From JBAVQS01 sp049694275 (GTDB taxonomy: Bacteria; Chloroflexota; Anaerolineae; UBA4142; SHND01), in the NCBI GenBank assembly GCA_049694275.1, contig JBAVQS010000017.1, positions 1-18,303 on the forward strand: a stretch of 18,303 nucleotides of DNA. The letters are read 5' to 3'. The position numbers and the translations under genes are program-made. Under the pieces are notes generated by a model. That model worked only from the letters and a program-made list of their open reading frames with translations. It made no database searches and had not been told where the DNA came from. Positions 6,171-13,256 of the stretch are shown one piece after another (position 1 is the stretch's first letter; every line of letters begins with the position of its first letter).

Positions 6171-6497
6171 ATGATTATGAACAAGATTCGCAAAGGCGAT
6201 ACGGTCAAGATCTTGACTGGCAAGGATGTCGGCAAAACCGGCGTTGTGCATAGTGTCTCTCCGAAAAAGAGCACGCTTATTGTTTCGGGCGTGAACATGA
6301 TTAAAAAGGCGCAGCGGCGGACCAATATGAGCGTGACGACACAGGCCGGAATCATCCAGCGTGAGGGGCCCATCCACATTTCGAACGTGGCGTTGGTCTG
6401 CAAGAACTGTGGCAAACCAACCCGGGTCGGGTTCCAGATGATCGGTGAAGGCCAAAAATCACGCGTCTGCAAAAAGTGCGGAGAGGCGATCGACTAG
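6171..6497 (+). CDS. rplX: Large ribosomal subunit protein L24 (four-cysteine form)
   Basis: A 108-residue L24 with the KOW motif region (KGDTVKILTGKDVGKTGVV, about 8-26). L24 starts 50S assembly by binding the 5' end of 23S rRNA. The C-terminal part has two CxxC pairs, C77/C80 and C100/C103, which could hold a zinc ion. Two ATGs are possible, 6171 and 6177; the second gives the more usual MNKIRKGD. Neither has a recognisable ribosome-binding site, because the repeat element runs right up to the start. Confidence 0.97.
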   Translation: MIMNKIRKGDTVKILTGKDVGKTGVVHSVSPKKSTLIVSGVNMIKKAQRRTNMSVTTQAGIIQREGPIHISNVALVCKNCGKPTRVGFQMIGEGQKSRVCKKCGEAID

Positions 6498-6511
6498 AGG
6501 TATTATTATCC

Positions 6512-7219
6512 ATGGCTAAAGAAGAAAAGCAGGCCCAACCGAATCCCAAGGGCGCAGCCAAAGGCGGACAGCCACAACCGGAGGGCAAAGGCGCCAAAGG
6601 CGCTCAGCCTCAGGGGGGCAAACCCAAGGGACAGGGCAAAGAAGGAAAGCCCGAAAAAGAAGCGCGTGTACACGTGCCGGCGCGCTTGCTTGAACGGTAT
6701 CGTAAAGAGATCGCGCCGGCCATGATGAAAGAGTTCAAGTACGATAACGTCATGCAGGTGCCGCAGATCAAAAAAGTCGTCGTCAACGTCGGCGTCGGTG
6801 AGGCTCTCAGCAATGCCAAGGCGCTTGATGGCGCCGTGCGCGATATCCAGATCATCGCCGGCCAAAAACCGATCGTCCAGCGCGCCAAAAAGTCCATTGC
6901 CACCTTTAAACTGCGCGAAGGCAACCCGATTGGTGTCAAGGTGACGTTGCGCGGCGAGCGGATGTTCTATTTCCTGGACCGTCTCATGAACATTGCGTTG
7001 CCCCGCACGCGCGATTTTCGCGGAATCTCGCGCGATGCGTTCGATGGGCGCGGCAACTATACGCTTGGCCTGCATGAGCAGTTGATCTGGCCTGAAATCG
7101 ATTATGATACGATTGACAAGGTTCGCGGCATGGAAATCACGATTGTGACCAGTGCCAAGACCGACGAAGAGGCCCGTCGCCTCTTGCAGTTGTTCGGAAT
7201 GCCGTTCCGGCAGGCATAG
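6512..7219 (+). CDS. rplE: Large ribosomal subunit protein L5 with an N-terminal tail
   Basis: The L5 fold begins at about residue 56 (LLERYRKEIAPAMMKEF) and runs to the C-terminus, with NVGVGEA, KPIVQRAKKSIATFKLREG and FRGISRDAFDGRGNYTLG as signatures. L5 binds 5S rRNA and contacts the P-site tRNA. The total of 235 residues exceeds the usual 180 because of a leading stretch of about 55 residues made mainly of G, K, Q, P and A, surely disordered. The ATG at 6512, 10 nt after AGAGGT, is chosen; a further upstream in-frame ATG at 6476 lies inside rplX and is less likely. Confidence 0.97.
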   Translation: MAKEEKQAQPNPKGAAKGGQPQPEGKGAKGAQPQGGKPKGQGKEGKPEKEARVHVPARLLERYRKEIAPAMMKEFKYDNVMQVPQIKKVVVNVGVGEALSNAKALDGAVRDIQIIAGQKPIVQRAKKSIATFKLREGNPIGVKVTLRGERMFYFLDRLMNIALPRTRDFRGISRDAFDGRGNYTLGLHEQLIWPEIDYDTIDKVRGMEITIVTSAKTDEEARRLLQLFGMPFRQA

Positions 7220-7223
7220 GAGG
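7218..7223 (+). promoter_or_regulatory. Strong ribosome-binding site fixing the rpsN TTG start
   Basis: AGGAGG, beginning within the rplE stop codon and lying 7 nt before TTG at 7231. It decides the non-ATG start, because no in-frame ATG exists early in rpsN. Confidence 0.85.
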
Positions 7224-7230
7224 AAGAGAG

Positions 7231-7413
7231 TTGGCAAAGAAATCGATTATCAATCGTGAGCAGCACCGCAAGTATGCGAACCGGGTGCGCAACCGCTGCC
7301 AGATCTGCGGGCGGCCCCGCGGCTATATCCGCCGCTTTCGCCTCTGCCGTATCTGCTTCCGCCGAGAGGCGCTTGAAGGGCATCTGCCCGGCGTTACCAA
7401 GTCCAGTTGGTAA
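7231..7413 (+). CDS. rpsN: Small ribosomal subunit protein S14, zinc-binding type
   Basis: A 60-residue short-form S14 with a TTG start. It carries C23-x2-C26 and C39-x2-C42, the zinc-ribbon of the type Z (C+) form, then the conserved CFRREALEGHLPGVTKSSW end. S14 sits in the 30S head and is needed for late assembly. Length and cysteines match the zinc form rather than the 100-residue zinc-free form. AGGAGG lies 7 nt upstream. Confidence 0.98.
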   Translation: MAKKSIINREQHRKYANRVRNRCQICGRPRGYIRRFRLCRICFRREALEGHLPGVTKSSW

Positions 7414-7443
7414 ATCTCTCGCCGCCGGGTTTATTTGAGAGAT
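7414..7443 (+). other. Hairpin between rpsN and rpsH
   Basis: ATCTCTC at 7414-7420 is perfectly complementary to GAGAGAT at 7437-7443, with a 16-nt loop. It begins directly after the rpsN stop and precedes the rpsH ribosome-binding site. No T-run follows, so it is not a typical terminator. It could stabilise mRNA ends or simply be a short relative of the repeat elements. Confidence 0.5.
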
Positions 7444-7466
7444 ATTGGATGATAGGAGTACGCTCG

Positions 7467-7862
7467 ATGGTTAATGATCCAATTGGCGATATGCTGGCTC
7501 GCCTCCATAACGCCGCCGTGGTGCGCCATCCTCAAGTGGTGATGCCCGCTTCCAAAATGCGCGTGGCGATCGCCAGGATTTTAAAGGATGAAGGCTTTGT
7601 CGATAGACTGGAAGTTACACGTGATCGGATCCAGCCGCAACTCAAAGTCTGGTTGAAATATGATGAACAGCGCCGGCCGATCCTTTCGGGCGCCCGCCGC
7701 GTGAGCAAGCCGGGCCGCCGTGTCTATGCCGGCCGCCGTGACATCCCCTGGGTCCAACATGGCCTCGGGGTGGCGATTGTTTCCACGACCAAGGGTGTCA
7801 TGACGGGCGCTCGCGCCAAAAAAGAGGGATTGGGCGGCGAGATTCTGTGCGAGGTATGGTAA
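7467..7862 (+). CDS. rpsH: Small ribosomal subunit protein S8
   Basis: A 131-residue S8. MVNDPIGDMLARLHNA opens it, and VSKPGRRVY plus the C-terminal VSTTKGVMTGARAKKEGLGGEILCEVW are family hallmarks. S8 is a central 16S rRNA binder and in E. coli represses the spc operon. The start at 7467 is preferred because AGGAG (7454-7458) lies 8 nt upstream; an in-frame ATG at 7449 would put that tract inside the gene. One base separates the stop from rplF. Confidence 0.98.
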   Translation: MVNDPIGDMLARLHNAAVVRHPQVVMPASKMRVAIARILKDEGFVDRLEVTRDRIQPQLKVWLKYDEQRRPILSGARRVSKPGRRVYAGRRDIPWVQHGLGVAIVSTTKGVMTGARAKKEGLGGEILCEVW

Positions 7863-7863
7863 G

Positions 7864-8412
7864 ATGTCTCGGATTGGTAAAATGCCCGTCGTGTTACCCA
7901 AGGGGGTAACCGCCAACATTCAGGGCTCGACCATCGCGATCAAGGGTCCCAAGGGCGAATTGAAGCAGACCTTCCATGCGGATATGACGATTCGCGTCGA
8001 GGATGGCAAAATCCTGGTCGAGCGCCCTGATAGTTCGATCTATGACGCGATGCATGGGATGGTTCGGGCCATTATCAACAACATGGTCCTCGGCGTGACC
8101 CAGGGGTTTAAAAAGGACCTGGAGGTCGAAGGCGTCGGCTATCGCGGTGAAATGCAGGGAGACCGGCTGGTGCTCAGTCTTGGCTTTTCGCACCCTGTCC
8201 CCGTCGATCCGCCGGCCGGTATCAAGTTGTCAGTAGACAAGAGCCAGCGTATTCTGTCCATCGAGGGAATTAACAAGGAACTGGTGGGCGAAATAGCCGC
8301 CAAGATCCGCTCTCTCCGTCCGCCTGAACCCTACAAAGGCAAGGGCATTCATTATCTCGGCGAAAAAGTGCGCCGAAAGGCTGGCAAAGCTGGCAAAGTC
8401 GGAGCCAAATAG
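7864..8412 (+). CDS. rplF: Large ribosomal subunit protein L6
   Basis: A 182-residue L6, standard length. MSRIGKMPVVLPKGV is typical, and the C-terminal signature RPPEPYKGKGIHYLGEKVRRKAGK is present. L6 lies near the factor-binding site of the 50S subunit and contacts the sarcin-ricin loop. The ATG at 7864 has GAGGT at 7851-7855, inside the end of rpsH. It is followed after one base by rplR. Confidence 0.98.
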   Translation: MSRIGKMPVVLPKGVTANIQGSTIAIKGPKGELKQTFHADMTIRVEDGKILVERPDSSIYDAMHGMVRAIINNMVLGVTQGFKKDLEVEGVGYRGEMQGDRLVLSLGFSHPVPVDPPAGIKLSVDKSQRILSIEGINKELVGEIAAKIRSLRPPEPYKGKGIHYLGEKVRRKAGKAGKVGAK

Positions 8413-8413
8413 T

Positions 8414-8788
8414 ATGGCAAACAAGAATGTAGAAAAACTCTTGCGCGAGCGCCGTCACCGGCGCGCCCGTCAGCGCCACGATCTGCGAGGAACGCCAGAG
8501 CGGCCGCGTCTCAATGTGTTTCGCAGCACCCGACATATCTTTGCGCAGATTATTGACGATACGCAAGGCCGGACACTTGTCGCGGCTTCCACGCTTGACG
8601 ACGACATTCGGGCCCAGGCCGCCACGCTAAAGAAGGTTCAGGAAGCTGAGGCGGTTGGCAAGCTCTTGGCCGAGCGGGCCTTGTCCAAGGGGATCAAGCA
8701 GGTCGTCTTTGACCGCGGCGGTTTCATGTATCATGGGCGGGTCAAGTCTCTGGCCGATGCCTCGCGCAAAGCCGGGTTGGAATTTTGA
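8414..8788 (+). CDS. rplR: Large ribosomal subunit protein L18
   Basis: A 124-residue L18. The basic N-terminal tract (RERRHRRARQRHDLRGTPERPRLNVFRS) and the ending VVFDRGGFMYHGRVKSLADASRKAGLEF are diagnostic. L18 binds 5S rRNA together with L5. The ATG at 8414 lies 1 nt after the rplF stop, with GGAG at 8401-8404. Placement between L6 and S5 is the normal spc order. Confidence 0.98.
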   Translation: MANKNVEKLLRERRHRRARQRHDLRGTPERPRLNVFRSTRHIFAQIIDDTQGRTLVAASTLDDDIRAQAATLKKVQEAEAVGKLLAERALSKGIKQVVFDRGGFMYHGRVKSLADASRKAGLEF

Positions 8789-8811
8789 AAAGACGGTATA
8801 GAGAGGTTTAG

Positions 8812-9447
8812 ATGCCTGAACAACGAAATCAGTCTCAGCAGGGGCGTGGCGGTGGTGGTATGGGTGGCGGAGGCCGTGGGGGTAATCGCGGTGGGGACCG
8901 GGGCCGCGGGCGCGACCGGGATCGCCAGGAGCCCGAGGGGCCGACGCTTGATGAGCGCGTCGTCGATATTGGACGTACCGCCAAGGTCACCAAGGGCGGC
9001 CGCACATTTACCTTCCGCGCGGTCGTCGTGGTGGGCGATAACCAGGGTAGCATTGGGGTTGGTATTGGTAAGGCGCGTGAAGTGCCGGAAGCGATTCGCA
9101 AGGGGACCGAGCGTGCACGCAAGACGATGGTCCGTGTGTCGCTGGCTGGAACCACCATTCCTCATCCAACCATAGCCAAGTTTGGCGCATCCGAAGTAAT
9201 GCTCAAACCCGCGACGCCAGGGACCGGCGTTATCGCCGGCGGCGGTGTGCGCGCCGTTCTGGAATGCGCGGGCGTCCGTGACGTCTTGACCAAATCGCTG
9301 GGTAGTGCCAACAAGCTGAACGTCGTACGCGCAACCATGACTGCGCTGGCGCAGATGAAGGATGTCGACGTTGAGTGCAAACGCCGCGGCAAGACCCGGG
9401 ACGAAATGATTCCACCGTGGAGGCGAGAAAATGGCGGCGCCCACTAA
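8812..9447 (+). CDS. rpsE: Small ribosomal subunit protein S5 with a glycine/arginine-rich N-terminus
   Basis: The S5 body begins at about residue 46 (DERVVDIGRTAKVTKGGRTFTF) with the usual double-stranded-RNA-binding-like domain. AGGGVRAVLECAGVRDVLTKSLGSAN comes later in the protein. S5 guards decoding accuracy and mRNA entry. At 211 residues it is longer than the common 165, because residues 11-38 are a run of glycine and arginine with a few asparagine and aspartate, resembling RGG boxes. GAGAGGT lies just upstream of the ATG at 8812. The final 17 nt overlap rpmD. Confidence 0.97.
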   Translation: MPEQRNQSQQGRGGGGMGGGGRGGNRGGDRGRGRDRDRQEPEGPTLDERVVDIGRTAKVTKGGRTFTFRAVVVVGDNQGSIGVGIGKAREVPEAIRKGTERARKTMVRVSLAGTTIPHPTIAKFGASEVMLKPATPGTGVIAGGGVRAVLECAGVRDVLTKSLGSANKLNVVRATMTALAQMKDVDVECKRRGKTRDEMIPPWRRENGGAH

Positions 9448-9634
9448 TACGTCAAACAAAACCATCCGCATTACTTATTCAAAAAGCGGAATTGGATATA
9501 ATAAGGAACAAAAGCGGACGATCGCGGCGCTCGGGTTTCACAAGTTAGGCCAGACCATCGAGCGCCCTGACACCCCCGCCATCCGCGGGATGGTCGCCCG
9601 GGTGGCCCATCTCGTAACTGTGGAAGAGAGCTAG
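9431..9634 (+). CDS. rpmD: Large ribosomal subunit protein L30
   Basis: A 67-residue L30. The folded part from residue 10 (KTIRITYSKSGIGYNKEQKRTIAALGFHKLGQTIERPDTPAIRGMVARVAHLV) matches the bacterial family. L30 is a small 50S surface protein and is missing from some bacteria. It starts at ATG 9431, inside the end of rpsE in another frame, with GGAGG at 9419-9423. The first nine residues are polar and poorly conserved. Confidence 0.97.
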   Translation: MAAPTNTSNKTIRITYSKSGIGYNKEQKRTIAALGFHKLGQTIERPDTPAIRGMVARVAHLVTVEES

Positions 9635-9639
9635 AAATC

Positions 9640-10113
9640 ATGCGACTAGATGAATTGCAGCCCACACCGGGCTCGAAAAAAGCAAAGACCCGTAAGGGAC
9701 GCGGGATTGCAGCCGGACAGGGCAAGACGGCCGGGCGTGGCACCAAAGGTCAGCGTGCTCGCGCCGGGCGTGGCATCAAGCCTTACTTTGAAGGCGGTCA
9801 GCTCCCCCTGGTGCGCCGTCTGCCCCATGTTCGCGGTTTTCACAATATTTTCCGCGAAGAATTCGATGTGGTGAATCTTGATATGCTCAACGAGGCTTTT
9901 GAGCCGAATACCGCGGTGACGCCTGAAATGATGGCCGAGCACGGGTTGGTCAAAAAGGCGTTGCGGGTCAAGGTTCTGGGGCGTGGCGAGGTCAGCAAGG
10001 CCTTGCAGGTCACGGCGCATGCTTTTTCGGATAGCGCCAAAGAGAAAATTACGGCGGCCGGCGGGAATGTCACCGAGCTCGGTGTAACTCGCGGCCCACG
10101 CAAAGTGAGATAA
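9640..10113 (+). CDS. rplO: Large ribosomal subunit protein L15
   Basis: A 157-residue L15. It has the glycine- and basic-rich N-terminal extension that winds through 23S rRNA (KTRKGRGIAAGQGKTAGRGTKGQ) and then the globular domain with GGQLPLVRRLPHVRGF. L15 is a late-assembly protein of the 50S subunit. The ATG at 9640 is 5 nt after the rpmD stop, and the gene ends 2 nt before secY. Confidence 0.98.
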   Translation: MRLDELQPTPGSKKAKTRKGRGIAAGQGKTAGRGTKGQRARAGRGIKPYFEGGQLPLVRRLPHVRGFHNIFREEFDVVNLDMLNEAFEPNTAVTPEMMAEHGLVKKALRVKVLGRGEVSKALQVTAHAFSDSAKEKITAAGGNVTELGVTRGPRKVR

Positions 10114-10115
10114 AA

Positions 10116-11438
10116 ATGCTAGATGCCATTCGCAACGCATGGCGGCTACCCGACCTGCGACGCAAAATCCTGTTCACGTTGCTGATCCTGATTGTCTATC
10201 GGATCGCCTCGCACATTCCAGTGCCCGGTGTGAATACCCAGGCGCTGAATAGTCTTTTTAACGGTGGACAGAATAGCACTACGGGAACGGGCGGGCTTGT
10301 CAACATCCTCGATATTTTCTCTGGCGGGGCGCTTTCCCAGTTCTCGGTCGTAGCGATGGGCGTCTATCCTTATATCACTGCCTCGATTATCATGCAGCTC
10401 TTGCAGCCTCTCCTCCCTGCGCTCGAGGCCCTGGCAAAGGAGGGAGACGCCGGTCGTCGCAAGCTCAATCAATATACGCACTGGCTGACCATCCCGTTGG
10501 CGATCTTGCAGGGTATTGGTAATGCGTCGATCATGAATCAGTACGGCGTTCTGTCGTTCAGCCCGATCAACATGCTCCAGCCGCTGAGCCCAAACTTTTT
10601 GCCCGACTGGTCGCTCATCATCACGCTGACTGGCGGCACCATGTTTGCCCTCTGGCTGGGTGAATTGATTTCTGAGCAGGGTATCGGAAGCGGCGTTTCA
10701 ATCATCATCTTTGGCGGTATCGTCTCGGCGATTCCGCAGCGCATCGCCCAGTTGGCGTCTACGAATCTAGGTGCGTTGCTTCTCTTCCTTGTCATCACCG
10801 TTCTGACCATCGTCATGATCGTCTATATCCAGGAAGGTCAGCGGCGGATTCCGGTCCAGTACGGCAAGCGTGTCCGGGGTATGAAGATGTATGGCGGCGG
10901 CAGTACGCATATCCCGCTGCGTGTCAACTCGGCAGGCATGATCCCGCTTATTTTTGCCATCTCGATTCTGATCTTTCCGGGGTTGCTGGGAAGCTACCTG
11001 ACCGCTTCGGGATGGGGGGATTGGGCGAGGTCTCTGGGAACCGGTATCAGTAACTTTTTTAATCCGACCGGCCTGTCCTATGCTGTCCTGTATTTCCTGA
11101 TGGTAATCGCCTTTACCTTCTTTTATACGTGGATCATCTTTCAGCAGCAAAACCTGTCTGAGGTTCTGCAGCAGCAGGGCGGGTTTATCCCGGGCATCCG
11201 CCCCGGCCCCCAGACGACTCGTTATTTGAACGGGGTGATCATGCGGATCACCATCATCGGCGCCGTGGTCCTGGGCATCGTCGCTATCCTGCCTTTTCTT
11301 GAGCGGACTGAATCTGCTTCGCAGACTTTGATCCTTACCAGCACAGGCCTGTTAATTGTCGTCGGCGTTGTTTTGGATACAATGAAACAGCTAGAGGCGC
11401 AGCTTTTGATGCGCCACTACGAGGGCTTTATCAAATAA
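10116..11438 (+). CDS. secY: Protein translocase subunit SecY
   Basis: A 440-residue polytopic membrane protein forming the pore of the SecYEG translocon, which moves unfolded proteins across or into the inner membrane. The length and the hydrophobic pattern fit ten membrane helices, the first at about 18-36. Typical family segments are GGALSQFSVVAMGVYPYITA, GDAGRRKLNQYTHWLTIPLA, ISEQGIGSGVSIIIFGGI, VQYGKRVRGMKMYGGGSTHI and GFIPGIRPGPQTTRYLNGVI. The ATG at 10116 is 2 nt after rplO and lacks a strong ribosome-binding site, suggesting coupled translation. Confidence 0.99.
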   Translation: MLDAIRNAWRLPDLRRKILFTLLILIVYRIASHIPVPGVNTQALNSLFNGGQNSTTGTGGLVNILDIFSGGALSQFSVVAMGVYPYITASIIMQLLQPLLPALEALAKEGDAGRRKLNQYTHWLTIPLAILQGIGNASIMNQYGVLSFSPINMLQPLSPNFLPDWSLIITLTGGTMFALWLGELISEQGIGSGVSIIIFGGIVSAIPQRIAQLASTNLGALLLFLVITVLTIVMIVYIQEGQRRIPVQYGKRVRGMKMYGGGSTHIPLRVNSAGMIPLIFAISILIFPGLLGSYLTASGWGDWARSLGTGISNFFNPTGLSYAVLYFLMVIAFTFFYTWIIFQQQNLSEVLQQQGGFIPGIRPGPQTTRYLNGVIMRITIIGAVVLGIVAILPFLERTESASQTLILTSTGLLIVVGVVLDTMKQLEAQLLMRHYEGFIK

Positions 11439-11496
11439 TCCCTTTTCCTGACCTCTCCTGGTGTGGGGAGGAATAGGGTGGGGAGAGGAGAAAGGA
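11439..11496 (+). promoter_or_regulatory. Pyrimidine/purine inverted element covering the adk ribosome-binding site
   Basis: A C/T-rich arm at 11439-11458 faces a G/A-rich arm ending at 11496. CCTCTCC (11452-11458) pairs perfectly with GGAGAGG (11482-11488), or nearly as well with the nearer GGGGAGG (11465-11471). The first pairing would hide the adk ribosome-binding purines and the second would free them. Whether the cell uses this switch is inference; the two pairings are visible in the sequence. Confidence 0.5.
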
Positions 11497-11498
11497 CG

Positions 11499-12182
11499 AT
11501 GGCGACCTATCTCATCTTTCTGGGACCACCCGGTTCCGGCAAGGGTACACAGGCGGATTTTGTCAAGGACAAGTACGGTTGGTTTCATCTCTCGACTGGC
11601 GAACTCTTTCGTGAGCATATTGCCAAAGGGACGCCGCTCGGAGTACGGGTCAAGGACATTCTTGCAAGTGGTTCTTTGGTGCCTGATGGCATTACCGTCG
11701 CAATGGTCATGGAACGGCTACAATCGCCGGATACAGCCGACGGTGTGATTTTCGACGGCTTTCCGCGAACTTTGGGCCAGGCGGAATCGCTCAAAATAGC
11801 CCTCGCCGATGAGGGTAAAGTGATCGACGGGGCAATCGATTTTGAAATCCCCGACCATGAAATTATAGAGCGTCTCTCCGCTCGCCGGAGCTGCCCGACT
11901 TGTGGGGCAGTGTACAATATGGTGAGTAAGCCGCCTCGCCAGGATGAGGTGTGTGATACGGATGGAACCAAACTGGTCCAGCGCAGTGACGATAAGCCTG
12001 AGGTGATTCAGAATCGACTGAGCGTCTATCATCGTCAGACGGCGCCCTTGATCGATTATTATCGAAATGAGGGGCTGCTCCAGGTGGTGGATGCGGCTCT
12101 GGAGATTCAAGCCGTGCAGGCCGATGTCGATCAGTTGATAAAGGTACTAGCCGGGAATGCCAGTCGAGCTCAAGTCGCCTAA
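11499..12182 (+). CDS. adk: Adenylate kinase
   Basis: A 227-residue long-form adenylate kinase, which interconverts ATP plus AMP and two ADP in the cytosol. The P-loop GPPGSGKGT is at 9-17. The AMP-binding region follows (LSTGELFRE, then DGFPRT at 86-91). The LID domain at about 128-165 has C132, C135, C152 and D155 in the positions that bind zinc in many Gram-positive enzymes. The ATG at 11499 places the P-loop normally; an in-frame ATG at 11463 would add an unlikely basic leader. The last 26 nt overlap map. Confidence 0.98.
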   Translation: MATYLIFLGPPGSGKGTQADFVKDKYGWFHLSTGELFREHIAKGTPLGVRVKDILASGSLVPDGITVAMVMERLQSPDTADGVIFDGFPRTLGQAESLKIALADEGKVIDGAIDFEIPDHEIIERLSARRSCPTCGAVYNMVSKPPRQDEVCDTDGTKLVQRSDDKPEVIQNRLSVYHRQTAPLIDYYRNEGLLQVVDAALEIQAVQADVDQLIKVLAGNASRAQVA

Positions 12183-12948
12183 AGAATTAGAGTTAATGCG
12201 CGCCGCAGGGCGTATCGTCGCTGAAATATTGCAAGATATCGGCGAGCATGTCCGGCCCGGTGTGAACACTGGCGAACTGAATGACCGCGCACATGCGATT
12301 TTAAAAAAATACGGCGCCACCTCTCCATTCTACGGATATCCGAACGCCAAGCGCACGGATCCTCCGTTCCCGGGCGACATCTGCGCTTCGGTCAACGACG
12401 AGATCGTTCACGGCATTCCGCGGCCCAAACGGGTTCTGAAAGACGGAGACCTGGTCAAAATCGATTGCGGCGCAGAATACGCCGGCTATATCGGAGATTC
12501 GGCCTGGACGTTCGCCGTCGGCGAGGTGAGCCCTGAGGCGCGTCGTCTGATGGCGGTGACCGAAGCGGCTCTCTTCAAGGGAATTGCAGAGGCCAAAGCG
12601 GGTAATCACCTGTGGGATATTATCCGCGCTATCCAGACCGAGGTCGAATCCAATGGGTTCACCCTCGTCCGGGAATATCAAGGGCATGGCGTAGGGCGTG
12701 AGATGCACGAAGAGCCGAGCATCCCAAATTTTTTGGACCAGGATTATCACAAGCGTCCTGCCAACCTGCTCCTTCGTCCGGGCCTGACCATAGCGATTGA
12801 GCCCATGGTTGTCACCGGGCACTGGCGTACGCGCCAGCTGCCTGACAAATGGACGGTCACGACTCGGGATCACGGTCTCGCGGCTCATTATGAACATACG
12901 GTAGCGATTACCGACAACGGCCCCGATATTCTGACGCAGTGCCGGTAG
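12157..12948 (+). CDS. map: Type I methionine aminopeptidase
   Basis: A 263-residue enzyme that removes the starting methionine from new proteins in the cytosol. All metal ligands of the pita-bread fold can be placed: D103, D114, H177, E215 and E246, with the substrate-site histidine H85 in the VHGIP motif. LKSPKELELMRAAGRIV is the normal N-terminus, which supports the ATG at 12157 even though it lies inside adk. AAGGT lies 11 nt upstream. In many bacteria infA follows; here the next gene is rpmJ. Confidence 0.98.
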   Translation: MPVELKSPKELELMRAAGRIVAEILQDIGEHVRPGVNTGELNDRAHAILKKYGATSPFYGYPNAKRTDPPFPGDICASVNDEIVHGIPRPKRVLKDGDLVKIDCGAEYAGYIGDSAWTFAVGEVSPEARRLMAVTEAALFKGIAEAKAGNHLWDIIRAIQTEVESNGFTLVREYQGHGVGREMHEEPSIPNFLDQDYHKRPANLLLRPGLTIAIEPMVVTGHWRTRQLPDKWTVTTRDHGLAAHYEHTVAITDNGPDILTQCR

Positions 12949-13050
12949 TGCCGATAGGGGTAATCCGGTGGCTCGCCTGGTTGCCGAAAAGCGTAAGAAT
13001 TTGTTAACTGGCTTTACTAATAACGTTGTGTCTGTTGGGAGGAATGATCC

Positions 13051-13164
13051 ATGAAAGTCAAGCCCTCGGTCAAGAAACGCTGTGAAAAGTGCAAGGTGAT
13101 TCGCCGCAAGGGCGTGGTCCGCATTGTCTGCTCGACACCAAAGCACAATCAGAGGCAAGGCTAG
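13051..13164 (+). CDS. rpmJ: Large ribosomal subunit protein L36
   Basis: A 37-residue L36 reading MKVKPSVKKRCEKCKVIRRK and then a short end with STPKHNQRQG. C11, C14, C27 and H32 form the zinc-binding set of the C+ form. L36 is a tiny, late-assembling 50S protein. GGAGG at 13038-13042 lies 8 nt before the ATG. The 102-nt gap to map has no other gene: infA would need about 220 nt. Length, motif and position before rpsM make the call secure. Confidence 0.97.
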   Translation: MKVKPSVKKRCEKCKVIRRKGVVRIVCSTPKHNQRQG

Positions 13165-13248
13165 CTGTCAGCCTTTGACGATTGGATTGCCGTTTCCTGG
13201 CAGCTCATCGCCAACCGCTTGCAGCTATGCGCTAGCAGCTAACCGCTG
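13163..13248. repeat. Heptamer-step intergenic element (rpmJ-rpsM)
   Basis: The right half runs in perfect 7-nt steps: GCAGCTC, ATCGCCA, ACCGCTT, GCAGCTA, TGCGCTA, GCAGCTA, ACCGCTG (13200-13248). The left begins AGCTGTC, AGCCTTT at 13163, inside the rpmJ stop. AGCTGTCAG (13163-13171) pairs with CTGGCAGCT (13197-13205) with one G-U pair. The last base is the first G of the rpsM ribosome-binding site. The left half decays into less regular sequence. Confidence 0.7.
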
Positions 13249-13256
13249 GAGGAATA

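Noticed and set aside
8731..9471. A 246-codon minus-strand frame opposite rpsE
   Set aside because: A shadow of the glycine-rich S5 sequence, with no start context or motif.
12981..13009. A possible sigma-70 promoter (TTGCCG, 17 nt, TTAACT) before rpmJ
   Set aside because: Only about 4 of 6 and 3 of 6 consensus matches; too weak to call without start-site data.
12970..13053. A 28-codon GTG frame just before rpmJ, ending on the rpmJ ATG
   Set aside because: It is short, lacks an SD, and its sequence resembles no leader peptide or IF1 fragment; chance is the simplest reading.
12301..13158. A 285-codon open frame on the minus strand opposite map and rpmJ
   Set aside because: It lies opposite two secure genes, contains no recognised motif, and is what G+C-rich codon bias produces on the opposite strand.
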